A stretch of DNA of 52,029 bases, taken from assembly GCA_910579015.1 (NCBI GenBank), contig CAJTRO010000001.1, forward strand, positions 104,080 through 156,108, given 5' to 3'. Shown here one piece after another: positions 8,828-17,172 of this stretch. Each line of letters starts with the position of its first letter. The first letter of the stretch is position 1. This DNA is from an uncultured Dorea sp. (lineage in GTDB: Bacteria; Bacillota_A; Clostridia; Lachnospirales; Lachnospiraceae). Made by a program: the position numbers and the translations under genes. Under the pieces are notes generated by a model. That model did no database searches, was not told the DNA's origin, and worked only from the letters and a program-made list of their open reading frames with translations.

Positions 8828-10192
8828 TCACGCTTCCTGAACTTTTATCTCCTGAATAAAGTACCCGTCCTGTATGGTCGTAAGCGGAAGCGTCTTCTCA
8901 TACTTTTCCAGTATCTTCTTATAGTTATCAAGCCCGATCCCTCTGTCCTTCCCTTTGGTCGAATATCCGGGTGTCCCGATCTTGTGGAAATCGACAGACG
9001 AGTACAACGTATTTTTCACACGGAATGTAGTATATCCGCTCTGACTGCTGATCATGATATGGATCTGCCCGTCCTTCCTGCCCTTCACCTCTTCCATGGC
9101 ATTATCCAAAAGGATTCCCAGACACCGGCACAGATCCGTACTGCGAAGCCTCGTTTTCTCAAATGGCTTCAACACCTCCAGCTCCCAGTGGATCTCCGCC
9201 TCCTGCATCGTTTTCATTTTCTCCAGGAATAATCCCTTCACCTCCGTCACACGGATGTTGGAAAGCTGGTTCATAAGGCGGATCTGGCTGCCTACTTGCA
9301 GATCAAAATCCTCCGTCATCTCATGGATATAGCTCTGGATCGCCTCGAAGTTCCCCTCTTCCGCCTGCAAATACATCCCCGACATCATATTCTTAAAATC
9401 ATGGCGGAACCTGCGCACCTCCCGCTGGAGCCCTTCAAGATTCTCAATATACGCCCCCTGCTGTCTGAGGCTCACACTCTGGTCGTCAATGCACTTCTGC
9501 TTTATTCCCTCCCGTCCGGTATAGATGAAGATCATATATACGATCAAAAGAAAGATGACAGCAACAGCCGGGTTATAGCCGATCGCCCTTGCACTGATAT
9601 CCACCACCTCCTGCACAGTCTGGATCAGTATCGGATAAAACCCAAGAAAAACCAGAACCGTAGTCTCCGGCTTCTGCTCCTCCCACTGTCTGAACAGTTC
9701 TCTCGAATCCGTCTTATGTAACAGCAGAATTACCAGCAAAAGACCAACCGGAAGCATCACCCACTCCCAAAATAAATATTCCCGCCTGTCCAACACATTG
9801 CTCAAATTAAAAACCCGGTCGGTGGAACATATTTCTGCCAGATTCCATCCCACATCATATAAAATCCTCACAAACACCGCCGTCGCCAGACAGACCTTAT
9901 AAGGCTTCTGATAGATCATGCGGATAACCAGCATCAGCCCGATAATTACAAAGTAATCAAATATGATTTCCCCGCCGTTATGAGGCCACAAAAATAATCC
10001 TGTCTTATAGAAAACTGTACCTATCAGCACTTCCAAAAACAGATACAGCACCAGTGAACAAAAAATATTCCGGTAATGCTTCCCGCTCTTGTCCGGAATA
10101 CTCCCAAAAAGCTGATTTACCACAGCCACATAAAAAATGATCTCTATGCTTACACTCAGCAGATTTCCACAGAATACCTCAAAAAATGTCAT
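8828..10192 (-). CDS. AgrC-like GHKL sensor histidine kinase, system 1
   Basis: A 454-residue kinase of the AgrC/ComD type. The N-terminal 220 residues form six or seven membrane helices. A dimerisation helix with the H box RRFRHDFKNMMSG (His264) and a GHKL ATPase domain follow (GILLDNAMEEV N box, GTPGYSTKGKDRGIGLDNYKK G boxes). GGGAGG precedes the ATG at 10192. Kinases of this family sense secreted autoinducer or bacteriocin-like peptides. It is the probable partner of the LytTR regulator at 6831-7565, from which it is separated by the CPBP protease gene. Confidence 0.9.
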   Translation of the reverse strand: MTFFEVFCGNLLSVSIEIIFYVAVVNQLFGSIPDKSGKHYRNIFCSLVLYLFLEVLIGTVFYKTGLFLWPHNGGEIIFDYFVIIGLMLVIRMIYQKPYKVCLATAVFVRILYDVGWNLAEICSTDRVFNLSNVLDRREYLFWEWVMLPVGLLLVILLLHKTDSRELFRQWEEQKPETTVLVFLGFYPILIQTVQEVVDISARAIGYNPAVAVIFLLIVYMIFIYTGREGIKQKCIDDQSVSLRQQGAYIENLEGLQREVRRFRHDFKNMMSGMYLQAEEGNFEAIQSYIHEMTEDFDLQVGSQIRLMNQLSNIRVTEVKGLFLEKMKTMQEAEIHWELEVLKPFEKTRLRSTDLCRCLGILLDNAMEEVKGRKDGQIHIMISSQSGYTTFRVKNTLYSSVDFHKIGTPGYSTKGKDRGIGLDNYKKILEKYEKTLPLTTIQDGYFIQEIKVQEA

Positions 10193-10233
10193 TGTCTTTC
10201 CTCCCTGTCTAATACTGCATCCGCATCATGCTT

Positions 10234-10261
10234 AATATATATAATAATTATTATATATATT
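10234..10261. repeat. 28-bp perfect A/T palindrome
   Basis: Bases 10234-10261 are a perfect palindrome made only of A and T, centred between 10247 and 10248. It lies 42 bases upstream of the kinase start, between divergent genes, and carries TATAAT-like hexamers in both directions. It may be part of divergent promoters, a hairpin, or a binding site. Confidence 0.6.
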
Positions 10262-10316
10262 CCGGTTGAAAATGTCATCCCTTAATCCATTACTTTCTTT
10301 CCATACAGGAATAACT

Positions 10317-10336
10317 ATTTAGAAATTTTTCTAAAT
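10317..10336 (+). promoter_or_regulatory. SdpR-type operator O1
   Basis: ATTTAGAAATTTTTCTAAAT is an almost perfect 20-bp palindrome directly upstream of the sdpRI -35 box. A sister copy lies 56 bases downstream (10373-10392). It is most likely the binding site of the ArsR-family autorepressor encoded next. Confidence 0.75.
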
Positions 10337-10341
10337 ACCTC

Positions 10342-10370
10342 TTGCTTTTTACATCTGCCCGTGCTATTAT
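10342..10370 (+). promoter_or_regulatory. sdpR-sdpI promoter
   Basis: TTGCTT at 10342-10347 and TATTAT at 10365-10370 with a 17-base spacer. The two 20-bp palindromes bracket this promoter exactly, one just before the -35 and one covering the expected start point. Confidence 0.75.
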
Positions 10371-10372
10371 CT

Positions 10373-10392
10373 ATTTAGAAATATTTCTAAAT
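10373..10392 (+). promoter_or_regulatory. SdpR-type operator O2
   Basis: ATTTAGAAATATTTCTAAAT is a perfect 20-bp palindrome immediately downstream of the -10 box, where a bound repressor would block initiation. It differs from O1 at one base. Confidence 0.78.
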
Positions 10393-10424
10393 TACATATT
10401 ATCCTAAGACAGGAGGGATGCTTA

Positions 10425-10697
10425 TTGAGTTTCGGACAGACATTCAAAGCATTATCCGATCCCGTCCGGCGTGAGATACTTACGCTGTTGAAATCCGGCC
10501 CCATGTCAGCCGGAGAGATCGGGAGCCATTTTGACATGACAGGCGCCACCATCTCTTACCATCTGGGCATTTTGAAAAAAGCAGATTTGGTCCATGAATC
10601 AAAATACAAGAATTTTGTATACTATGAACTGAATACTTCTGTGGTGGAAGAATTGATGACGTGGCTTTCTAATTTAAAAGGGGGAAATGAATCATGA
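10425..10697 (+). CDS. sdpR: ArsR/SdpR-family autorepressor
   Basis: A 90-residue winged-helix repressor. FGQTFKALSDPVRREILTLL and the recognition region MTGATISYHLGILKKADLV are typical of the SdpR branch of ArsR, and no metal-binding cysteines are present. The start is TTG at 10425, decided by AGGAGG at 10411-10416. It overlaps the SdpI-like gene by ATGA, the B. subtilis sdpRI arrangement in which the immunity protein recruits the repressor to the membrane when toxin is present. Two palindromic operators flank its promoter. The sdpABC toxin genes are not in the window. Confidence 0.9.
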   Translation: MSFGQTFKALSDPVRREILTLLKSGPMSAGEIGSHFDMTGATISYHLGILKKADLVHESKYKNFVYYELNTSVVEELMTWLSNLKGGNES

Positions 10698-11395
10698 ACA
10701 AAAAAGACATATCAAATATTGACCAGAGGGATCAATCGATGCTCCGAAGCCACCGCATATTGATACTGATCACCAGCCTTATCACGTTACTGCCTATACT
10801 GATCGGCATCCTGTGCTGGGACCGGCTCCCGGACACCATCGCAACACATTTCGCGTCAGACGGCACGCCCAACGGGTTCAGTTCTAAGACCTTTACGGTC
10901 GTGGGGATTCCCGCATTTATATTCGCGGCGCACATCCTGTGTGCCTTTTGTACGGCAATCGATCCCAAGCACAAGAATATCAGCCTGAAGATGTACCGGC
11001 TGGTTCTGATGATCTGCCCGGTGTGCTCACTGGTATGCTGTGCCGGCATCTATGGATACGCGCTTGAACTCTCCATGGCAGACTGGCTGAATTCTATATT
11101 CTTCATGAATCTGTTGCTGGGAATCATCCTCTTCCTAATTGGAAATTATCTGCCAAAGTGCCACCAGAATTATACGGTCGGCATAAAGCTTCCATGGACT
11201 CTGGCAAACGAGGATAACTGGACCTGCACACACCGGTTCGCGGGGCGTCTGTATGCGGCCGCCGGAATCCTGTGTATCCTCAATGCTTTTCTCCGCCTGA
11301 AGTGGATACTCCCGGCTGTAACAGCGGTCATCCTCATCCTCCCGGCAGCATACTCGCTGAGTTTGTATCTGAGGAACAGAAAAAATATCGGTTAA
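10694..11395 (+). CDS. sdpI: SdpI-family immunity/signal membrane protein
   Basis: A 233-residue membrane protein with DUF1648 (WDRLPDTIATHFASDGTPNGF) followed by the SdpI domain (GNYLPKCHQNYTVGIKLPWTL, then HRFAGRLYAAAGI). Five or six membrane helices are visible. In B. subtilis SdpI gives immunity to the SdpC cannibalism toxin and captures SdpR. Here it is translationally coupled to sdpR and follows an AgrC/CPBP system, so the neighbourhood deals with antimicrobial peptides. The 150 bases after it hold only a short GTTGC-GAA-GCAAC hairpin and A/T-rich sequence. Confidence 0.9.
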   Translation: MNKKDISNIDQRDQSMLRSHRILILITSLITLLPILIGILCWDRLPDTIATHFASDGTPNGFSSKTFTVVGIPAFIFAAHILCAFCTAIDPKHKNISLKMYRLVLMICPVCSLVCCAGIYGYALELSMADWLNSIFFMNLLLGIILFLIGNYLPKCHQNYTVGIKLPWTLANEDNWTCTHRFAGRLYAAAGILCILNAFLRLKWILPAVTAVILILPAAYSLSLYLRNRKNIG

Positions 11396-11548
11396 CCGTA
11401 TCATTTAAGACATTTCAAGCCAGAGACTGTTGCGAAGCAACCGTTATACACCATATATGGGATATTATTTGTAACAATATTACCTATATATCTATATATT
11501 GTGTATAAACAGCATTTCACAACAGCCCCTGCGCTTGTTGAGAACTAT

Positions 11549-11825
11549 TTACGAACGGTTCCTCTTAATTAACGAAAACAGGACATTCGTCAATATTACT
11601 GATAACGGGATCCCCAGAATAAATATTATCCACAGAAAAATTACTCCTTGAAACGCTGTTTCTATCACGATATAACCCAACGGAATTATGATTGTTTTAT
11701 ACACGATCACCCACAGGATCCACCAGTAGAATTTTCCAATTTTTGTATCTCTTTCCACATTTTTCAGAAAAAAGTAATCCTATTGATAAAAAACAATACA
11801 AAAAAATCAATATTTTCGAGTTCAT
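11549..11825 (-). pseudogene. Small membrane protein with a one-base frameshift
   Basis: Reading leftward, ATG at 11825 follows a GGAAGGTG ribosome site and begins MNSKILIFLYCFLSIGLLFSEK, a membrane helix given here in two pieces: MNSKILIFLYCF and LSIGLLFSEK. After a run of five A (plus-strand T at 11760-11764) the frame leads to an early stop. Removing one A continues into NVERDTKIGKFYWW and three further hydrophobic stretches, ending at 11549. The restored product would be about 91 residues. It starts 28 bases after the ABC permease stop, so it was probably the last gene of that operon. I do not recognise the family. A sequencing error is possible. Confidence 0.45.
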
Positions 11826-11852
11826 ATAAACACCTTCCATGATTTTATCCGT

Positions 11853-14195
11853 TTATTCTCCCGTCAGCAGCGCCCTTGGCGTAATCTTCTTTATTTTCAT
11901 GGATAGCAGGCACACAATCACAAACGCCGCCACGATCATCCCCATTCCCGCAAGTACATTATACCCGGCCGGAACCCGGAACGTGCATTTCACAATCCCG
12001 ATATCTTTCAAAAACAGAACGGCCAGCGGATTAATAATAAAACTGCACACAGTCACTCCCACAACGGTGGAGAGGATCACCGCCGGCATAAACGAAAGTG
12101 CCGTCTGCAAAATCAACTGTCCCGTTGTGAAACCCAGCGCTTTCAGGATCCCATACTCCTGTTTCTTATTGCTGACAATTGTCCGTACAAGCAGATACAA
12201 CACGAATGTGATCACAACCACACTCAGCACGAGAACAGCTAATACAATCATTTTCATCAGCAGAACATAGATGTACGCCGCGCTCTCGACCGTCGCGTCA
12301 ATATCAATCGTTATGGTCACCTTATCCCCAAAGATTTCTTCCATTTCCTTATTGAACAACCCGATATCCGTACCATCCGTAAGATTCAGATAATAACTTG
12401 TATCTTGCAGTTTTCCCAGACGTTCGTATCCGTCTCTTGTCAGCAGGCAGTCTTTTCCGAGATTATTGGTGATCTGCACAAAGCCCGATATGATATATCC
12501 GCCCTGTATGCCGTCCGCCGTAAGCTCTATCTCATCCCCAATCTCCAGTTCCATTTCTTCGGCATATTTTGCGGCAATCGCCATCTCGTTATCATACTTT
12601 GGAAATCTCCCTTCAATCATCACATCCTGATTATTTACCTCGGAAAAATCATCCGTGATCGTAACCATCAACACGTCGCCGCCCACATGGAGCATCTGGA
12701 CGCTGTGATAAAGATAGACCTTCTCTACCCGGTCATCCCCATTCATCTTATCCAGAAATTCTTTCTCGGCATCCACAGTCACATTGATACAGCTATCCGC
12801 TGTCTCTCCCACGATCATATTTAAAAACGGCGTCATATCCGTAATCATATTTTCGATCATCACTCCTGAAAATACGGCGACAAGCGATAATACAAGCATG
12901 GTAATACACACCGTTACATTATGCTTCATACCGGAAAGCGTCGTCTTGAGCGCCAGCGCAAGATTAAGTCCTGCCCGTGTCCTTTCCAGCGGAATATGGT
13001 TTTTCTTAAAGGTGTGTGTCTTTATTCCCTGCCTGAGCGCAACGATCGGCTCCACTTTCCGGATCCTGCGGGAAGATAGGCATACCACAAGCGAAACCGT
13101 CCCTCCAAGGACCGCAAGCGTCAGCAAAAACGGAACCGGCAGAAAGTGGATCTCATAAGGGATTCCCGTCTGTAAGACCATCAGCTCATTGATATACGGA
13201 AACAGGGCGTAGGAAATACCCGCCCCCAACAGAGCCACCGCCAGGGTAATTCCCGTAAACTGCAAAAGAAGAGATGCGACGAGCTGCCGGCTGGTATATC
13301 CCACCGCCTTGAGCGCCCCTAAGTTCTTCATATTCTCCTGGATATAGTTGATGATATTGGACGCGATCACAACGAGGGCGATGAGAAGGATCAAACATGC
13401 CATCGCGCTCATTATCCCGGAACAGATCATCTGGGAAATGTATCGGGAGCGGGATACCATATCATAGGTATTGCTCACGGTGCCAACCGCCGAGAAGCGG
13501 GAAGAAACGGCGTCTTTCAGCATCGCGTCGTAATCTTCACTCTCTGATTTGTCTTCAAGCCGGATGGAACACAACATGGTCGGAATCGCAAGGCCCGCCT
13601 CCTTAAGCTCCTGATAGCTGTCTTTTGTCATCAGGATCCCGCACATACCGCAGTTGTGGGAACCTGCCATGGCGCTGTTGAAGAATCCGCACACCGTATA
13701 AGACATCTTCTTATTCCCGATCGAAATCTCTATCGTCTTTCCGACCGCGATATCCTTTGATCTGTACAGGTTCGGCATATATACCCCGCTTGTATAGTCA
13801 CTGTCCTCAACAATCTCCATCCTGCCGACCGGACGGGACAGGGCGGCTTCTTTCTCCATGAAAATAAGCTGCGAGGTCATTTCCCCGCCGTTATACTCGA
13901 AGGTGCCTGTCATATGCAAGACAGAATCCATGAAATATTCTGCCGTGCGCTCATCGGCCTCCAGCGTATCCTCCATAAAATCCTGCACTTCACCGTTGTC
14001 ACCGCCAATCGCGAAGGTGACGTGCTCCGCATTCAGCCTGTCGTGACAGCGTTCGAAATTCTCCCTGTAATCCATGGACAGCCAAAGCCACAGGTTCAGC
14101 ATGAGAGCCGCCAGAAATATGAGCACGATAATAGCCGTAGTCTGCCCCTTTGCCTTACGCAGGTTGGAGCGTGCAAGAAGAAAGCTTTTTCCCAT
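11853..14195 (-). CDS. FtsX-type ABC transporter permease (BceB/MacB-like)
   Basis: A 780-residue permease with two FtsX domains. The N-terminal helix is in ARSNLRKAKGQTTAII. Three-helix FtsX units sit near residues 260-380 (LKAVGYTSRQLVASLLL) and 660-780 (GILKALGFTTGQLILQ), with large extracellular regions before each. The frame opens with GTG at 14204; ATG at 14195 is preferred, placing it 2 bases after the ATPase stop. The partner ATPase gene is disrupted (14198-15026), so unless another ATPase serves it this exporter is probably inactive. Such pairs next to OmpR-type two-component genes usually handle antimicrobial peptides. Confidence 0.88.
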   Translation of the reverse strand: MGKSFLLARSNLRKAKGQTTAIIVLIFLAALMLNLWLWLSMDYRENFERCHDRLNAEHVTFAIGGDNGEVQDFMEDTLEADERTAEYFMDSVLHMTGTFEYNGGEMTSQLIFMEKEAALSRPVGRMEIVEDSDYTSGVYMPNLYRSKDIAVGKTIEISIGNKKMSYTVCGFFNSAMAGSHNCGMCGILMTKDSYQELKEAGLAIPTMLCSIRLEDKSESEDYDAMLKDAVSSRFSAVGTVSNTYDMVSRSRYISQMICSGIMSAMACLILLIALVVIASNIINYIQENMKNLGALKAVGYTSRQLVASLLLQFTGITLAVALLGAGISYALFPYINELMVLQTGIPYEIHFLPVPFLLTLAVLGGTVSLVVCLSSRRIRKVEPIVALRQGIKTHTFKKNHIPLERTRAGLNLALALKTTLSGMKHNVTVCITMLVLSLVAVFSGVMIENMITDMTPFLNMIVGETADSCINVTVDAEKEFLDKMNGDDRVEKVYLYHSVQMLHVGGDVLMVTITDDFSEVNNQDVMIEGRFPKYDNEMAIAAKYAEEMELEIGDEIELTADGIQGGYIISGFVQITNNLGKDCLLTRDGYERLGKLQDTSYYLNLTDGTDIGLFNKEMEEIFGDKVTITIDIDATVESAAYIYVLLMKMIVLAVLVLSVVVITFVLYLLVRTIVSNKKQEYGILKALGFTTGQLILQTALSFMPAVILSTVVGVTVCSFIINPLAVLFLKDIGIVKCTFRVPAGYNVLAGMGMIVAAFVIVCLLSMKIKKITPRALLTGE

Positions 14196-14197
14196 AC

Positions 14198-15026
14198 CTA
14201 CCACCCCATTTCCGCAAGGAAGGCTGAAAGCTTTTCCTGTCTTGCCGTATCATCCGGCACATGACTGCTCCTGTCAGCTCTATGCGCCTTATCCGGAATC
14301 CTGCCCCTGGGGGCATCCCCTTCTTCCGTCGCAGGTTCTCCTGCACCATATTTCCCAAGATCGCACTCTCCCAGGATCACACCATCCTTTAAGTAGAGGA
14401 TGCGGTTGCCGCGCCGTGCAGAACGCATATCGTGCGTCACCATCACGATGCTCTGTCCCATCTCATTGAACCTGGTCAGCATATCCAACACGTCCAGACC
14501 AGTCTTTGAATTCAGCGCGCCCGTGGGCTCATCGGCAAACAGGATTTCCGGGCTGTTGATCAGTGCGCGCACCATCCCCGCCCGAGATCTGCGCCGGGAA
14601 CTTCTTCTGCGTTTCCTCGGGAATGCCCACGGCCCGGAACAATTCTCCCGCCCTTGCGAGAATTGCTTTCCGATCCCTGCTTACAAGCAGTCCCGCCGAC
14701 ATAACATTGTCCATCACGGACATTCCGTCGATCAGGTAGATCTGCTGAAATACGAATCCGCAATGACCGCGCCGGAACACAGCCAGTTCGTCCTGGTTCA
14801 GATTCGAGATTACCCGCTCCCCAAAGGTGATCGTGCCGAGCGTCGGCGTATCCATCCCTGACAAGGCGTACAAAAGCGTTGATTTCCCTGCCCCGCTTGC
14901 ACCCATGATCACAGTGAAGTCGCCTTGATACAATTCAAGGTCAATATTTCTCAGAACATGCTGGAGACTTCCGCCGCTTGAAAAGGATTTGCTGAGATTC
15001 TCAGTTTTCAGTAATATTTTCTTCAT
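14198..15026 (-). pseudogene. ABC exporter ATPase broken in its signature motif
   Basis: Two consecutive frames make one LolD/BceA-like ATPase. The first (from ATG 15026) carries Walker A GASGAGKST, the Q loop FVFQQIYLIDGMSV and the start of the signature, QISGG. The second frame resumes at about 14575 with MVRALINSPEILFADEPTGA (Walker B) and the H loop VMVTHDM. A normal protein would read SGG(E/Q)QQRVA-MVRAL. The six residues between are gone and the frame is shifted, as expected from a 17-base deletion at about 14576. As read, the protein ends after a 15-residue wrong-frame tail and lacks Walker B. Restored, it would have about 281 residues with an unusual charged C-terminal extension. Confidence 0.8.
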
Positions 15027-15076
15027 ATCAAATCTTCCTTTGCTTACGTTTCATGTATTTGTCTGTTACATGTTCT

Positions 15077-15105
15077 ATTGTATTTTCCTAAATCTTAGAT
15101 GTCTT
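15077..15105 (-). promoter_or_regulatory. Promoter of the ABC exporter operon
   Basis: On the minus strand TACAAT (15077-15082) lies 17 bases from a poor -35, AAGACA (15100-15105). The weak -35 beside direct repeats points to activator dependence. Confidence 0.5.
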
Positions 15106-15112
15106 TATGCAA

Positions 15113-15131
15113 TCCTTAAAAATTCCTTAAA
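15113..15131 (-). promoter_or_regulatory. OmpR/PhoB-type direct repeats upstream of the ABC operon
   Basis: TTTAAGGA occurs twice on the minus strand, at 15113-15120 and 15124-15131, with an 11-base period. It is 8 bases upstream of the -35. An 11-bp direct repeat just above a weak -35 is the standard layout for PhoB/OmpR-family activation. The adjacent regulator (16469-17161) is the obvious candidate. Confidence 0.6.
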
Positions 15132-15152
15132 TACAGCTCTTCTTCCCGCCAA

Positions 15153-16472
15153 TCACACAACGTCTGCGCCGCTTATGGAAATACTTACACTCACCTTCAA
15201 CCCATGCTCCCCGTTTGCTATCGCAAGCTCTCCTCCCATCTCCCTCATAAAATAATCCGAAATATAAAGCCCGAGCCCTGCGCCTTCCACCCTTTTTGCA
15301 TTGCTCCCCCGCTTAAATTTCTCCTTTAAAAGCGGCAGTTCTTCCTCTCGGACGCCTCCCCCGTAGTCCTCCATGCATACCACGAACCTCCGTCCTTCCC
15401 GGTAAACTGCCGTCTCAATCTTCGTGCCCGCATATTTATAAGAATTTGCGAAAATATTATCGAACACCTGCTGTAACCGGAGCGGATCCGCATACAGCAT
15501 ACATTCCGGGATCTCCAAAACATCCCCGCAATGAAGATAGTCCGCACTTTCAAGCATCTCCTTGAGCGCCCCGCTCTCCATATCCACCGGCGTAACTGAA
15601 AGATGCTCAAGCTCCTCAAGCGCCGCCGTAAACAGATTAGTGATAAGCGCGTCGATCTGGTCTGCCTTTCGGATAATCTGTGTATAGTTATCCTTAAGCC
15701 GTTCACTGTCCGACAGCGCCGCTCCCACTTCGGACGCCGCCTTAATACTTGCAACAGGCGTCTTGATGTCATGGGACAGCTTCGCGACCAGCTCCTTCTT
15801 GCCGGCATTGGCTTTCGCCTCCGCTATCCTGGCCTTCTTAAGCTCCGAACGCATAATGTCGAAGCTCTCCGTAAACGCACCGAAAAGATTCTGCCTGTCC
15901 ATGGTAAGCGGAATATCCAGGCTGCCTCCGGCAATACGCTGTGCGAAGCCTTTTAGTTTCTGAAATGGTCTTATGACGACGCAATCCAGATAGAAGAAGT
16001 ATCCGATACAGATTCCGCATTGCAGGAGCATTGCCGCAAGCACCACGAAGGCAAGCGTCTGTTTCTGCTTCCTTGCCGTCTGCCCGCTGTCATTATCAAT
16101 AATGATCTTCCCCACGATACGGCCGTCCACTTTGAGATCCAATATCGTATCCCTGTGGACTACAGCCCTGTTGATACTTTCGCTGAGCCCGGGCCGCGTC
16201 CGGTACAGCACTGTCCCGTCCAGATCCAGCACGACATACGCAAGCTCTGTCTGATTTTCGTGGACTTCTGCCGCCTCTCCATCCGTACCGTCTTCCGCAG
16301 TATATCCTCCCCCCGCCAGGGCCTCCCAGTCCTCCTGAACGGTCCAGACGGCCTCGTTTACCATAACAGAATCCTGCCTGTCGTCCGTATCCTGGAATGT
16401 GAACAGAAACACCGCTGTCACTTCCGCCAAAAAGACAGACAGCAAACCGATCAGAAAAGTACGGTTTCTCAT
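15153..16472 (-). CDS. Sensor histidine kinase (HAMP-HisKA-HATPase)
   Basis: A 439-residue classical kinase. It has a membrane segment at about residues 6-26, an extracellular region of about 120 residues, a second segment (about 142-165) and HAMP. HisKA carries His234 in AKLSHDIKTPVASIK. HATPase has the N box FDNIFANSYKYAG and the G boxes EDYGGGV and GAGLGLYIS. It overlaps its response regulator by ATGA (16469-16472). The downstream ABC exporter suggests peptide-antibiotic sensing. Unlike BceS it has a sizeable extracellular sensor, so it may sense a ligand directly rather than through the transporter. Confidence 0.9.
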   Translation of the reverse strand: MRNRTFLIGLLSVFLAEVTAVFLFTFQDTDDRQDSVMVNEAVWTVQEDWEALAGGGYTAEDGTDGEAAEVHENQTELAYVVLDLDGTVLYRTRPGLSESINRAVVHRDTILDLKVDGRIVGKIIIDNDSGQTARKQKQTLAFVVLAAMLLQCGICIGYFFYLDCVVIRPFQKLKGFAQRIAGGSLDIPLTMDRQNLFGAFTESFDIMRSELKKARIAEAKANAGKKELVAKLSHDIKTPVASIKAASEVGAALSDSERLKDNYTQIIRKADQIDALITNLFTAALEELEHLSVTPVDMESGALKEMLESADYLHCGDVLEIPECMLYADPLRLQQVFDNIFANSYKYAGTKIETAVYREGRRFVVCMEDYGGGVREEELPLLKEKFKRGSNAKRVEGAGLGLYISDYFMREMGGELAIANGEHGLKVSVSISISGADVV

Positions 16473-17161
16473 ACCTTTGCTCCTTTGCAGAATCTGTAAC
16501 CGTCGCCCCAGACCGTATTGATGTATTCCGGCTTGCCGGGATTACGCTCAATCGCCTCCCGGATCTTACGGATATGCACATTCAGCGTCCCGTCGCCCGT
16601 GAATCGGTCCTCCCAGACCTCCTCAAAAAGCTCCCGCTTTGAGACCACCCTGTTTTCATTCTGGATCAAGTACGACAATAGTTTGAATTCCAGCGCCGTC
16701 AGTTTGACAGGACGTCCTTCCACCGACACTTGCTTCGCCTGAAAATCCACGGTCAGCCTCCCGTCAGAATATCGGGCGTCTCTTGCATTCTCACTCTGTC
16801 CGAAACGCTTAAGGACAGCCTGCACCTTCGCAAGCAGAACGCCAAGTGAGCAGGGCTTCTGGATATAATCATCTCCTCCGATGTGGAATGCGATGATCTT
16901 GTCATCGTCGCTGGTGCGGGCAGAAATAAATAAGATAGGAATCTCCGTCTTCTCCCGCAGTTCTCTGCACAGTTCAAAACCACAGCCGTCTTCCAGATTG
17001 ATATCCAGAAGCAGCAGCTTTGCCGTATCCTTTCTGAAAAATTCCCGGCATCCTGATACGCTGTATACAGCCGTCGTCCTGACGCCAAAGAGATTGAAAT
17101 ATTCCGCCGTGCTGTCCGCAAGAAGCTTCTCATCATCTATGATCAAACAATCGTACCGCAT
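16469..17161 (-). CDS. OmpR/PhoB-family response regulator
   Basis: A 230-residue regulator with receiver acidic residues DDE (9-11), phospho-acceptor Asp53 (LLLLDINLEDG), conserved Lys in GGDDYIQKP, and a winged-helix C-terminus (LTALEFKLLSYLIQN, DGTLNVHIRKIREAIE). AAAGAGG precedes ATG 17161, and the start is 11 bases after the jetC stop, so read-through from jetBC is possible. It likely binds the TTTAAGGA direct repeats at 15113-15131. Confidence 0.9.
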   Translation of the reverse strand: MRYDCLIIDDEKLLADSTAEYFNLFGVRTTAVYSVSGCREFFRKDTAKLLLLDINLEDGCGFELCRELREKTEIPILFISARTSDDDKIIAFHIGGDDYIQKPCSLGVLLAKVQAVLKRFGQSENARDARYSDGRLTVDFQAKQVSVEGRPVKLTALEFKLLSYLIQNENRVVSKRELFEEVWEDRFTGDGTLNVHIRKIREAIERNPGKPEYINTVWGDGYRFCKGAKV

Positions 17162-17172
17162 TCTTTACCTCT

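Noticed and set aside
10194..10300. A short leftward frame (about 29 residues) overlapping the AgrC-like kinase start, considered as a signal-peptide precursor
   Set aside because: Much of it is the A/T palindrome translated as an isoleucine run. There is no properly spaced ribosome site and no peptide-precursor features.
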